Source: Paralimibaculum aggregatum
Lineage (GTDB): Bacteria > Pseudomonadota > Alphaproteobacteria > Rhodobacterales > Rhodobacteraceae
NCBI RefSeq assembly: GCF_030270585.1
Contig: NZ_BSYI01000020.1
Location: forward strand, 18,833 to 82,832
DNA: 64,000 bases
Direction: 5' to 3'
The translations under genes and the position numbers were made by a program. Below are positions 24,959 to 33,477 of the stretch, piece by piece. The notes beneath the pieces are model-generated. The model was not told the DNA's origin. It did not search any database and saw only the letters and a list, made by a program, of their open reading frames with translations. The stretch's first letter is position 1. Each line of letters starts with the position of its first letter.

Positions 24959-25912
24959 ATGTTCAACATCCCGCCGCGGGAGATCCCGCGCACCGGCGAC
25001 GACAGCCCGGTCGCCAGCCTCTGGGCCTATGTGCTGCGGATGACCGGGCGGCACCAGCTCGCGGCCTGCCTCGCGGCGGTGGCGATCGCGGTGCTCGGCC
25101 TCGCGCCGATCGAGCTGCAGCGGCGGATGATCGACGACGCGATCTCGGTGGGCGACGCGCGGATGCTGGTGACGCTGGCGGCGGTCTATGCCGCGGTGGT
25201 GGTGGTGCACAAACTGGCGAAATGGCTGTTCGGGCTCTACCAGGGCTGGCTCGGCGAGAGCGCCGTGCTCTACACCCGCCGCCATCTCCTCGGGCTCTAC
25301 CGGGCGCGGGCTGCGGAACGCGGCGCCCGGCCCGGCGAGGCGGTGAGCGTCATCAATGCCGAGGTCGACAAGCTCGGCAGCTTCGTCGGCCAGGGGCCGA
25401 GCCAGGCGGCGGCCAATGCGGCGATGCTGCTCTCGGTGCTGGCCTACATGCTGGCGGTGGAGCCGCGGATCGCGCTGCTCGGGCTCGGCCTGCTGGTGCC
25501 GCAGCTGCTGCTGGTGCCGCTGATCCAGCGGAAGCTGAACGCGCTGACCGAGGAACGCCTCGGCATGCTGCGCGAGCTCGGCGACAGCATAGCCGACGAG
25601 AGCGCCAACGGCAGCGGCCCTGACCCGGAGGGCGAGCGCCGCCTCGACGCGATCTATGACAACCGCATCCGCTTCCTGTGCTGGAAGCATCTGATGAAGG
25701 CATTGCTCAACCTGCTGAACCAGCTCGCGCCGCTCGGCGTGCTGGTCTGGGCCGGCTGGCTGGTGATCGAGGGCGAGACCACGGTTGGCGTGGTGGTGGC
25801 CTTCCTCTCGGGCTTCGAGCGGATCTCCGGCCCGGCGCGCGAGCTGATCGCGCTCTACCGCACGGCGCAGCAGGCCGCGGTGCAGCACCGCATGATCGGC
25901 GCCTGGATGTGA
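24959..25912 (+). CDS. ABC-transporter transmembrane domain without an ATPase
   Basis: A 317-aa integral membrane protein resembling the transmembrane half of ABC exporters: LAPIELQRRMIDDAI, LGESAVLYTRRHLLGLY, EVDKLGSFVG and a final amphipathic segment before VQHRMIGAWM. About five to six hydrophobic segments are visible (for instance ACLAAVAIAVLGLAPI and TLAAVYAAVVVV). Normally a Walker A/B nucleotide-binding domain follows; here the frame stops and no ATPase is encoded next to it. It may use an ATPase elsewhere or act without one. It is the last gene of the operon. Confidence 0.75.
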   Translation: MFNIPPREIPRTGDDSPVASLWAYVLRMTGRHQLAACLAAVAIAVLGLAPIELQRRMIDDAISVGDARMLVTLAAVYAAVVVVHKLAKWLFGLYQGWLGESAVLYTRRHLLGLYRARAAERGARPGEAVSVINAEVDKLGSFVGQGPSQAAANAAMLLSVLAYMLAVEPRIALLGLGLLVPQLLLVPLIQRKLNALTEERLGMLRELGDSIADESANGSGPDPEGERRLDAIYDNRIRFLCWKHLMKALLNLLNQLAPLGVLVWAGWLVIEGETTVGVVVAFLSGFERISGPARELIALYRTAQQAAVQHRMIGAWM

Positions 25913-26014
25913 GCGCTTCGGCCGCTGCCATGGCTTGCATGGGCGGCAACGATCCTCTCTATCATCGCAGGCAGACACGCGGCACGCCGGGCATCTCCCG
26001 CAGCGGCGCACTCC

Positions 26015-26050
26015 GGAACGGCAGGAACGGCAGGAACGGCAGGAAGGGCA
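26015..26050. repeat. Four 9-bp tandem repeats forming the ribosome-binding region
   Basis: GGAACGGCA repeats at 26015, 26024 and 26033, with a fourth variant GGAAGGGCA at 26042-26050. The fourth supplies the Shine-Dalgarno sequence for the ATG at 26056. Slippage could change leader length. Confidence 0.8.
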
Positions 26051-26055
26051 GATCC

Positions 26056-27420
26056 ATGAGCGGCTTGATGACATTCGACAGCCTGAAGGCGGCGGTGGCG
26101 GAGGGGCGGATCGACACCGTGCTCACCTGCATCGTCGACATGCAGGGCCGGCTCATGGGCAAGCGCTTCGTCGGGCATCATTTCGTCGAGAGCGCCTGGG
26201 AGGAGACCCATTGCTGCAACTACCTGCTGGCAACGGATCTCGAGATGGCGACGCCGGACGGCTATGCCGCGACGAGCTGGGCCGCCGGCTATGGCGACTA
26301 CGTGATGAAGCCGGACCTCGCCACGATCCGCCCGCTGCCCTGGCTCGAGGGCACCGCGCTGGTGCTCTGCGACGTGCTCGACCATCACAGCCATGCGCCG
26401 GTGCCGCATTCGCCCCGGCAGGTGCTGCAGGCGCAGGTGGCGCGGGCCGAGGCGATGGGCTTCACCCCGGTGATGGCGACGGAGCTCGAATTCTTCCTCT
26501 TCGAGCAGAACCTGCGCGAGATCGCCGCCGGCGGCTTCCGCGAGCTGCGCCCGATCTCGGACTACAACGAGGACTACCACATCTTCCAGACCACCAAGGA
26601 AGAGGCGGTGATGCGCCCGCTGCGCAACCATCTCCATGCCGCGGGCGTGCCGGTGGAGAACACCAAGGGCGAGGCCGAGGCCGGGCAGGAGGAGCTCAAC
26701 ATCCGCTATGGCCCGGCGCTCGATGCCGCCGACCATCACACCATCGCCAAGCACGCGGTCAAGGAGATCGCCTGGGCGCAGGGGCATTCGGCGAGCTTCC
26801 TCGCGAAATGGGCGGCCGACCGGGTGGGCAGCTCCTCGCATGTGCACCAGTCGCTGTGGCGGGACGGGGCGAACGTCTTCTTCGACGAAGCGGCGCCGCA
26901 CGGCATGTCGGAGACCATGCGCCACTACATGGCCGGGCAGATCCGTTATGCCCGCGACCTGACCTTCTTCCTCGCGCCCTATGTCAACAGCTACAAGCGG
27001 TTCCGCGCCGGCTCCTTCGCGCCGACCAAGACCGCCTGGTCGGTCGACAACCGTACCGCGGGCTTCCGCCTCTGCGGCGAAGGCACCAGGGCGGTGCGCT
27101 CGGAATGCCGGATCGGCGGGTCGGATCTCAACCCCTATCTCGCGCTCGCGGCGCTGCTCGCGGCCGGGCTCGCCGGGATCGAGGAGCAGCTCGACCTCGG
27201 CCCCGCGACCACCGGCGATGTCTACGGGAACCGCGACGTGCCGGAGGTGCCGCGCACCCTGCGCGCCGCCACCGAGACGCTGCGCGGCTCGGCGATGCTG
27301 CGCGCCGCCATGGGCGATGCGGTGATCGATCACTACACCCGCTGCGCCGAATGGGAGCAGGAGGAGTTCGACATCGCGGTCACCGACTGGGAGATCGCCC
27401 GCGGTTTCGAGCGGGCCTGA
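26056..27420 (+). CDS. Glutamine-synthetase-like gamma-glutamyl-amine ligase
   Basis: A 454-aa member of the glutamine synthetase superfamily, distinct from the gene at 10202. Motifs are TELEFFLFEQ, EAGQEELNIRY, SSHVHQSLW, NSYKRFRAGSFAPT and ECRIGGSDLNPYLALAA. The lack of an adenylylation site and its context argue for a ligase acting on an amine other than ammonia. It precedes a sulfotransferase-like gene by 21 bp and probably shares its transcript. The tandem-repeat leader is unusual. Confidence 0.85.
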   Translation: MSGLMTFDSLKAAVAEGRIDTVLTCIVDMQGRLMGKRFVGHHFVESAWEETHCCNYLLATDLEMATPDGYAATSWAAGYGDYVMKPDLATIRPLPWLEGTALVLCDVLDHHSHAPVPHSPRQVLQAQVARAEAMGFTPVMATELEFFLFEQNLREIAAGGFRELRPISDYNEDYHIFQTTKEEAVMRPLRNHLHAAGVPVENTKGEAEAGQEELNIRYGPALDAADHHTIAKHAVKEIAWAQGHSASFLAKWAADRVGSSSHVHQSLWRDGANVFFDEAAPHGMSETMRHYMAGQIRYARDLTFFLAPYVNSYKRFRAGSFAPTKTAWSVDNRTAGFRLCGEGTRAVRSECRIGGSDLNPYLALAALLAAGLAGIEEQLDLGPATTGDVYGNRDVPEVPRTLRAATETLRGSAMLRAAMGDAVIDHYTRCAEWEQEEFDIAVTDWEIARGFERA

Positions 27421-27441
27421 GCCGGCAGGGGGGAAAGACAG

Positions 27442-28185
27442 ATGCGGATCGTGATGTGGTCTGGGCCGCGGAACCTCTCCACGGCGATGATGCGCAGCTT
27501 CGGCGCGCGGGCCGATACGGATGTCGTCGACGAGCCCTTCTATGCCGCCTATCTCGCGATCACCGGGCTTGACCACCCGATGCGCGCGGAGATCCTCGCC
27601 GCCGGCGAGACCGACTGGCGCCGGGTCGCGGCGCGGCTCTCCGAGGCGCCGCCGCCGGGGCGCCTGCGCTACGAGAAGCACATGGCGCACCACATGGTGC
27701 CCCAGATCGATCTCGGCTGGATCGCCGGGGCGAAGGTCGCCTTCCTGATCCGCGATCCGCGCGAGGTGGCGGCGAGCTATGCCGCCAAGCGCGAGGCCTT
27801 CACGCTCGACGATCTCGGCATCGACCGGCAGGCGGAGCTGTTCGCGGCCTGCACCGAGATGCTCGGCACGGCCCCGCCGGTGGTGGATGCCGCCGATATC
27901 CGCCGCGCGCCGGAGCCGGTTCTGCGCGCGCTCTGCGCGGCGCTCGGGATCGGCTTCGACCCGGCGATGCTGGCCTGGGAGCCGGGGCCGCGGGAGACCG
28001 ACGGCATCTGGGCGCCGCACTGGTACGCCGCGGTGAACCGCTCCACCGGCTTCGCGCCGCCGCCCGCCCGGCCGGGCCCGCCGGCATCGCCGGAGCCGGA
28101 GATCGCGGCGATGCTGGCGCCGGCGATGGAGAGCTACCGCGCGCTCTCGGCGCGGGCCCTGCGCGGCGAGGAAACCTCAGCCTGA
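27442..28185 (+). CDS. Sulfotransferase-like P-loop protein
   Basis: A 247-aa protein beginning MRIVMWSGPRNLSTAMMRSF. The segment 7-20 resembles the 5'-phosphosulfate-binding loop of sulfotransferases, and VAFLIRDPREVAASY resembles the 3'-phosphate-binding region. The family is often encoded next to branched-chain or D-amino-acid aminotransferases, as here, but its reaction is not established. Its last 9 bp overlap the convergent aminotransferase gene. Confidence 0.7.
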   Translation: MRIVMWSGPRNLSTAMMRSFGARADTDVVDEPFYAAYLAITGLDHPMRAEILAAGETDWRRVAARLSEAPPPGRLRYEKHMAHHMVPQIDLGWIAGAKVAFLIRDPREVAASYAAKREAFTLDDLGIDRQAELFAACTEMLGTAPPVVDAADIRRAPEPVLRALCAALGIGFDPAMLAWEPGPRETDGIWAPHWYAAVNRSTGFAPPPARPGPPASPEPEIAAMLAPAMESYRALSARALRGEETSA

Positions 28186-29133
28186 GGCCGCCCCGGCGGC
28201 CTCGACCTCGCGCCGGATCAGCGCCTTGTAGAGCTCGCGGATGCGCCGCGTCACCGGGCCGGCGCCGCCGCTGCCGATCGGCCTGCCGTCGATCTCCGCC
28301 ACCGGGGTCTGCGCGCCGAAGGTGCCGGTGACGAAGGCCTCCCCGGCGCCATAGGCATCGACCAGCGAGAAGTTGCGCTCGAAGACTGGAATGCCGTGCT
28401 CGCGGCAGAGGTCGATCACCTTCTGCCGGGTGATCCCGTTCATGCAGTAGTCCCCCGTGGAGGTCCAGACCTCGCCCCGGCGGACGATGAAGAAGTTGCA
28501 GGCATTGGTCGTGTTGACGAAGCCGAAGGGGTCGAGCATCAGCGCCTCGTCGGCGCCGGCCTGCACCGCGTGGTTGAGCGCGATGATGCAGTTCAGCTTG
28601 GAATGCGAGTTGAGCTTGGCGTCCTGGGTGAGCGGCAGCCCGCGGTGATGCGGCACGGTGTGCAGACGGATGCCACGCTGGCCGAGATCCTCGCGCGGCC
28701 GGGAATGCTCGGCGATGATCACCACGGTCGGGCCGTAGATGCTGAGATGCGGGTGCTGGAACGGCTTGCGCTTGCGCCCGCGGGTGACCATCAGGCGGAT
28801 GTGCACGTCGGTCGTCATGCCGTTGGCCGCGAGGGTGTCGAACACCGCCCGTGTCAGCTCGGCGCGCGACATGCCGATATCCAGCGCGATATAGACGGCG
28901 GCCTCGTAGAGCCGGTCGAGATGCTCGGCCAGGAAGGGGATCGTGCCGTCATGCAGCCGCAGCCCCTCCCAGACGCCGTCGCCCAGCATGAAGCCGCTGT
29001 CATAGACCGAGACCACGGCTTCGCGGCGATGCCGGAGCTCGCCGTCGACATAGATCAGGATGTCCTCGTTGCGGGCATCCTCCTCGGCCTCGTGGGTGGA
29101 GACATGCGTATCCGTCTTGGGGGCGTCGATCAT
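28177..29133 (-). CDS. Fold-type IV aminotransferase (branched-chain/D-amino-acid class)
   Basis: A 318-aa PLP enzyme. It has SVYDSGFMLGDGVWEGLR (43-60), the probable Schiff-base lysine K179 in NSHSKLNCI, and the cofactor loop VNTTNACNFF (206-215). It also has NGITRQKVIDLC. This fits the branched-chain aminotransferase/4-amino-4-deoxychorismate lyase class; substrate specificity is not predictable. It converges with the sulfotransferase-like gene with a 9-bp overlap. Start ATG is at 29131-29133. Confidence 0.86.
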   Translation of the reverse strand: MIDAPKTDTHVSTHEAEEDARNEDILIYVDGELRHRREAVVSVYDSGFMLGDGVWEGLRLHDGTIPFLAEHLDRLYEAAVYIALDIGMSRAELTRAVFDTLAANGMTTDVHIRLMVTRGRKRKPFQHPHLSIYGPTVVIIAEHSRPREDLGQRGIRLHTVPHHRGLPLTQDAKLNSHSKLNCIIALNHAVQAGADEALMLDPFGFVNTTNACNFFIVRRGEVWTSTGDYCMNGITRQKVIDLCREHGIPVFERNFSLVDAYGAGEAFVTGTFGAQTPVAEIDGRPIGSGGAGPVTRRIRELYKALIRREVEAAGAASG

Positions 29134-29247
29134 GGCTACTCCGCTTGATGGCGAGGCCCGGCAGACAGGGCGGACCCCTGCCCGAGCGCTAGCAAGCGCG
29201 GTGATCTCGATCAAGGCGCAGCGCCGCCCGGCCGGTATGCTGGGCAG

Positions 29248-30480
29248 ATGGAAACAGCAGCCCGAGACGCAGGGAACGGGGCACCGGGCGTGCCGACGCT
29301 GAGCCGCCGGCTCGGCGTGACGCTGCTCACGCTCTATGGCGTCGGGGTCATGGTCGGCGCCGGGATCTACGTGCTGATCGGCCAGATCGCCGGGCTCGCC
29401 GGGCCGCTGACGCCGCTCGCCTTCGTCGTCGCCGGGCTGGTGGCCGGGCTCTCGGCCTGGTCCTTCGCCGAGCTCTCGGCGCGGGTGCCGGAGAGCGCCG
29501 GCGAGGCGGCCTATGCCGAGGAGGCCTTCGGCCAGCCCTGGCTCTCGATGCTGGTCGGGTTCGGGGTGATCGCGGTCGGGCTGATCTCGGCGGCGGCGAT
29601 CCTGAAGGGCGGCGCGGGCTATGTGCTGGGGCTGGTGGAGCTGCCGCGCCGGCCGCTCGAGCTCGGCATCCTGGCGGTGCTGGGGCTGATCGCCGGCGCC
29701 GGCGTGATCGCCTCGGTCTCGGTCGCGGCGGCGCTGACGGTGATCGAGATCGTCGGGCTGCTGGTGGTGGCGGCGGCGGGGCTGGCCGCCCCCGCGGCGC
29801 TGTCGCTCGGCGAGATCGGCGGGGCGGCGCTGGCGCCCGGGCCGGGGCTGGCGGTGATCCTGCCGGCGGCGCTGCTCGCCTTCTTCGCCTTCGTCGGCTT
29901 CGAGGACATGGTGAACATGGCCGAGGAGACCGTCGAGCCGGCGCGCACCATGCCGCGGGCGATCTTCCTTGCGGTGGCGATCACCACGCTGCTCTACGGG
30001 CTGATCGCGGCGGCGGCGCTGCATGCGGTGGCGATCCCCGAGCTGGCGGCGAGCGAGCGGCCGCTGGCGCTGGTGTTCGCCGCCGGCACCGGGTTCAGCG
30101 ACCGGCCGATCATCGCGGTGGCGATCCTCGCCACGCTGAACGGCGTGCTGGTGCAGATCGTGATGGCGGCCCGGGTGCTCTACGGGCTCGGGCGGCGGCG
30201 CCGGCGGCTCGCCTGGTTCTCGGCGCTGAACCCGCGGCTGCGCACGCCGCTGCGCGCGACCGCGGTGGCGGTGGCGGTGGTCGCCCTGCTCACCCTCGCC
30301 GCCCCGATCGAGACGCTGGCGGCGACGACCTCCTCGATGCTGCTCTGCATCTTCAGCGTGGTGAACGCGGCGCTGCTGGTGCTGAAACGGCGCGGCCCGC
30401 CGCCGCCGGGGGCGCCGAACGCGCCGGTCGCGGTGCCGGTGCTCGGCATCCTCAGCTCGCTGGCGCTGCTGCTGCTCTGA
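29248..30480 (+). CDS. APC-family amino acid permease
   Basis: A 410-aa polytopic protein with about eleven to twelve membrane segments. The helix-1 motif GVMVGAGIYVLIGQIAG is the substrate-binding bend typical of the amino acid-polyamine-organocation family. Another typical segment is AFFAFVGFEDMVNMAEE. No C-terminal extension. It starts 114 bp from the divergent aminotransferase gene and could share its regulation. It ends 5 bp from a convergent transporter gene. The substrate is probably an amino acid or amine. Confidence 0.85.
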   Translation: METAARDAGNGAPGVPTLSRRLGVTLLTLYGVGVMVGAGIYVLIGQIAGLAGPLTPLAFVVAGLVAGLSAWSFAELSARVPESAGEAAYAEEAFGQPWLSMLVGFGVIAVGLISAAAILKGGAGYVLGLVELPRRPLELGILAVLGLIAGAGVIASVSVAAALTVIEIVGLLVVAAAGLAAPAALSLGEIGGAALAPGPGLAVILPAALLAFFAFVGFEDMVNMAEETVEPARTMPRAIFLAVAITTLLYGLIAAAALHAVAIPELAASERPLALVFAAGTGFSDRPIIAVAILATLNGVLVQIVMAARVLYGLGRRRRRLAWFSALNPRLRTPLRATAVAVAVVALLTLAAPIETLAATTSSMLLCIFSVVNAALLVLKRRGPPPPGAPNAPVAVPVLGILSSLALLLL

Positions 30481-30485
30481 GCCGC

Positions 30486-32093
30486 TCAGTCGGCGGTGCG
30501 GTAGCGCGAGAGCTGCACCACGAGGATCGCCCCGAGCGGCGCCACCACCCCGATCAGCGCCACCACGACCAGCAGCATGCCGAGCGCGGAATAGTCCGCC
30601 GCCACGGTCTCGGTCTCCCGCGTCACGACGAAGACGGCGTTGAGATGCTTGGTCAGCAGGCTCGAGGCGGAGAGCGCGAGATTGGTGAAGGAGGCCATCA
30701 CCGCGAAGAAGGTCGCCTTCAGCTCCACCGGCGCGTTGCGCGCGATCCAGGCCAGCATCGGAATCATCGCGACCTGGCCGAGCGGCGATTCGATCGCCGT
30801 GTCGAGGATCGCGATGAAGCGGGCATCGACGATGCCGGCGGTATGCGCCGCGGTCCATTCGTGCAGGCCGTAGTAGAGCCCGATATTCGGCAGCGACAGC
30901 ACGCCGCCGACCAGCGTCAGCAGCGCCACGATCCTGGCGATCGACCAGGTCGCCATCAGCGGCCGCAGCACCACCATGCCGAACAGCGTCAGGCAGGAGG
31001 TGACCAGCGACAGCACCGAGAGGAAGCGCTCGTCGAAGCGCAGCACGTCGATCTCGAACCAGGTCAGCCCCGGCCCCGGCAGCGGCACCGCGCGGAAGAC
31101 GAAGATGATCGCCGCGGTGCCAACCAGCGCCCGGGCGCGCTCCACCGGCAGCACCCGGGTCAGCCGGCCGATCAGGAACAGCACCACGCCGAGCGTGGCG
31201 GCAAAGACCAGCTCGGCCGAATAGGGGATCTCCGAGGTGCCGAGCCCCAGCGACAGCACGACGAAGGCGCCGCCGCCGGCGAAGATCGCCCAGTCCGGCC
31301 GGGTCCGCTCGGCCGGGGCATAGACCAGCGCATCGACCCGCGCCTCGGCCAGGCCGGCGGCCCGCAGCGCCGCCGCCCGGCGCCGGCCCAGCACCGCGGC
31401 GACCGCGACGCCGGTCACCGAGAGCACCGGGATGGCGAGCGCGATCAGGTAGATGTCGGCATAGGTTCCGGCCTTCTCGGCGGCGCTCATCTCCGCCACG
31501 TCGTCGAACATGAAGATGTTGAGCGCCGCCACGCCGACCAGCCCCGAGATGATCGCGAAGCGCCCGAGCGTCTGCATGGTGGTGTGGGCGCGCTTGCTCT
31601 CGGCCTCGCCGATCGGGTTGCCCTCGCGGTCGTGCTCCGGCACCGCCTCCACGGTCATCGCATCGGCGACGACGTCCTGCACCACATAGCCGCTCGGTGC
31701 CAGCAGCACGCTGGTCACGTACCAGACCTCGACCGGCAGCACCGCCGCCATCGCCGCGCGCTCGGCGATCAGCCCGTACATGATCAGGAGGCTGGCCGCG
31801 ATCAGCGCGGCGCCGAGCAGCACCAGCGCCGCCTTGCGCCGCCAGATCAGGTCGACCAGATGGCCGAGCGGCATCTTCAGCACCCAGGGCAGGCCCGCCC
31901 AGAAGGTCAGCCCGGCGAGAAAGCTCGCGTCGAGATCGAGATGGTCCTTCACGAAGAAGGCGCCGACCACCGAGGTCAGCCCCGCCACCCCGGCGGCGAA
32001 ATAGACCATCAGCGGCGGCAGGAACGACCAGCGCATCTCGCGCGCGAGGTCGACGAAGGTCCGCTCGATCCAGCCGCCGACAGCCCTGGCCAT
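30486..32093 (-). CDS. MFS-type transporter, folate-biopterin (BT1)-like
   Basis: A 535-aa membrane protein with about twelve hydrophobic segments: FFVKDHLDLDASFLAGL, LPWVLKMPLGHLVDLIWRR, and SSVLLAPSGYVVQDVVADAM read in order near the N-terminus (in frame with the ATG at 32091). VVQDVVADAMTVE is characteristic of folate-biopterin transporters, a branch of the major facilitator superfamily. A cytoplasmic loop with RRRAAALRAAGL separates the halves. The substrate is unknown. Convergent with the amino acid permease, 5 bp apart, without a terminator between. Confidence 0.75.
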   Translation of the reverse strand: MARAVGGWIERTFVDLAREMRWSFLPPLMVYFAAGVAGLTSVVGAFFVKDHLDLDASFLAGLTFWAGLPWVLKMPLGHLVDLIWRRKAALVLLGAALIAASLLIMYGLIAERAAMAAVLPVEVWYVTSVLLAPSGYVVQDVVADAMTVEAVPEHDREGNPIGEAESKRAHTTMQTLGRFAIISGLVGVAALNIFMFDDVAEMSAAEKAGTYADIYLIALAIPVLSVTGVAVAAVLGRRRAAALRAAGLAEARVDALVYAPAERTRPDWAIFAGGGAFVVLSLGLGTSEIPYSAELVFAATLGVVLFLIGRLTRVLPVERARALVGTAAIIFVFRAVPLPGPGLTWFEIDVLRFDERFLSVLSLVTSCLTLFGMVVLRPLMATWSIARIVALLTLVGGVLSLPNIGLYYGLHEWTAAHTAGIVDARFIAILDTAIESPLGQVAMIPMLAWIARNAPVELKATFFAVMASFTNLALSASSLLTKHLNAVFVVTRETETVAADYSALGMLLVVVALIGVVAPLGAILVVQLSRYRTAD

Positions 32094-32241
32094 GCTCTCC
32101 CTCCGCTCCGGCCCGCCTGCCCGCATTGAGACCGGCGGCCGGCCGGGATGCAAGTGCCGGCGGCCCGCGCCCCGGCATCCGCGCCCGCGCCGCGGCGGGA
32201 GCGTGGCAGACGCTCGCACCGGGCAGCGGCGCGCCGCGCCC

Positions 32242-32652
32242 TCAGCGCAGCACGTGCACCGAGCAGGGCGCGTGGCGCACCACATGCGCCGCCGTCGAGC
32301 CGAAGAACACGTCCTGGAACTCCGGCCGGTGCGAGCGCATCACGATGCAGTCGATCCCGTGCGTCTCGGCATAGTCCACGATGCTGCGCCCGCCATGGCC
32401 GCCCTGCAGCGCCGTCCGCGGCGCGCCATCGAAGCGGGCGGCGACGCCGGCGAGCATGTCATGCGCATCCGTCCGGCTGCGCTCCAGCACCTCGGGCGGG
32501 ATATGCACCAGGGCCATCTGCGGGATCTCCTCGATCACGTGCAGCAGGGTGACGGCGGCGCCGTCGCCCTGCAGCGCCGCGGCGATGGCGAGCACGCGGT
32601 CGGTTTCGGTGCCGTGATCCTCGGCGATGGGGATGAGGAGATTGTTGTACAT
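32242..32652 (-). CDS. Universal stress protein, UspA family
   Basis: A 136-aa single-domain UspA protein. MYNNLLIPIAED begins the Rossmann-like fold and VLAIAAAL is helix 1. The C-terminal VMRSHRPEFQDVFFGSTAAHVVRHAPCSVHVLR contains the GS-x9-hVhhxxxxVhV-like pattern (GSTAAHVVRHAPCSVHVL). The G-2x-G-9x-G(S/T) ATP motif is incomplete, so ATP binding is uncertain. No operon partner; it lies between the BT1-like transporter and the TetR gene. Confidence 0.88.
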   Translation of the reverse strand: MYNNLLIPIAEDHGTETDRVLAIAAALQGDGAAVTLLHVIEEIPQMALVHIPPEVLERSRTDAHDMLAGVAARFDGAPRTALQGGHGGRSIVDYAETHGIDCIVMRSHRPEFQDVFFGSTAAHVVRHAPCSVHVLR

Positions 32653-32791
32653 CGCGACCTCTTGCTGGCGGCCCGAGCCGGCAGCGGCACCGGGCCTGCG
32701 GGTTGCGGAGCCGGACGCCGGGGCGCCGCCGCTCCATTCCCCCCGAGGCTAGGCGCGCCGCGCCGGGATGTCCTTGCGTTGGGTCAAGCCG

Positions 32792-33388
32792 TCAGCCCGG
32801 CGGCGGCGCCAGCATCGCCTGCCGCGCCAGCGCCCCGATCCGCCGGAGATAGAGCTCCTGCGACCAGCCGCAGACCCGGGTCAGGTGCTCCCAGTTGTGT
32901 ACTGAAAGGATGGCGGAGAGCAGGTCGGTCGCCTCCTCCACCGACTGCCCCGGCGCGAGCCGCCCGTCCCGCGCCAGCGCCGCCACTGCCGCGTGGCAGC
33001 CCTCGCGGATCGCCGCCAGCCGGCCCTCCCAGGCGGCCCGCGCCGCCGCATCGGTCCGGCCGAGGGCGATCAGCGCCCGCGCGACGCCGTGGATCTCGGG
33101 AATGTAGCCGCCCCAGGCCGCGACGAAGGCATCGAGCCGGGCCTCGCCGCTCCCTGCCGCCCGGCTCGCCGCGAGCCGCGCATCGACCCCCTTCACCGCG
33201 TCGACATGCCGGGTCACCGCCACCAGCAGCTCGGCGCGCGTCGGGAAATGCAGATAGACCGCCTGCCGGCTCACCCCCGCCGCCCTGGCGATGTCGGACA
33301 TGCGCACCTCGCCGCCCTCCGGCGCCTCGAGCAGTTCCCAGGCCGCATCGAGAATGCGGCGCCTGGTTTCGGATCCCTCTCTTGACAC
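32792..33388 (-). CDS. TetR-family transcriptional repressor (GTG start)
   Basis: A 198-aa TetR regulator. The N-terminal helix-turn-helix is ILDAAWELL, DIARAAGVSRQAVYLHFPTRAELL. The C-terminal ligand domain is unassigned. The start is GTG at 33386-33388, preceded at good distance by GGAGG. The first operator copy (33382-33396) overlaps this start codon. Divergent from the NmrA-like gene, with two operator copies between them, so it probably represses both. Confidence 0.88.
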   Translation of the reverse strand: MSREGSETRRRILDAAWELLEAPEGGEVRMSDIARAAGVSRQAVYLHFPTRAELLVAVTRHVDAVKGVDARLAASRAAGSGEARLDAFVAAWGGYIPEIHGVARALIALGRTDAAARAAWEGRLAAIREGCHAAVAALARDGRLAPGQSVEEATDLLSAILSVHNWEHLTRVCGWSQELYLRRIGALARQAMLAPPPG

Positions 33389-33422
33389 CGTGTAAACCTC
33401 CGCTTATTTGACACCGTGTAAA
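33382..33422. promoter_or_regulatory. Two identical 15-bp TetR operators in the divergent promoter
   Basis: TTGACACCGTGTAAA occurs at 33382-33396 and 33408-33422, 26 bp apart. Each is an imperfect palindrome (TTGACAC-c-GTGTAAA). A rightward promoter TTGACA (33382-33387)-17 bp-TATTTG (33405-33410) for the NmrA-like gene overlaps both. The first copy also covers the GTG start of the TetR gene. Confidence 0.75.
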
Positions 33423-33477
33423 TTGTCACGATGTCAAGCGCCCGGCAAGCCCCCGCGCGCCGCAAGGGAGAGACCCG

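Noticed and set aside
29140..32090. A leftward extension of the fold-IV aminotransferase frame far upstream
   Set aside because: The extension is antisense to the amino acid permease and out of frame with the BT1-like transporter; the aminotransferase has a proper ATG at 29133.
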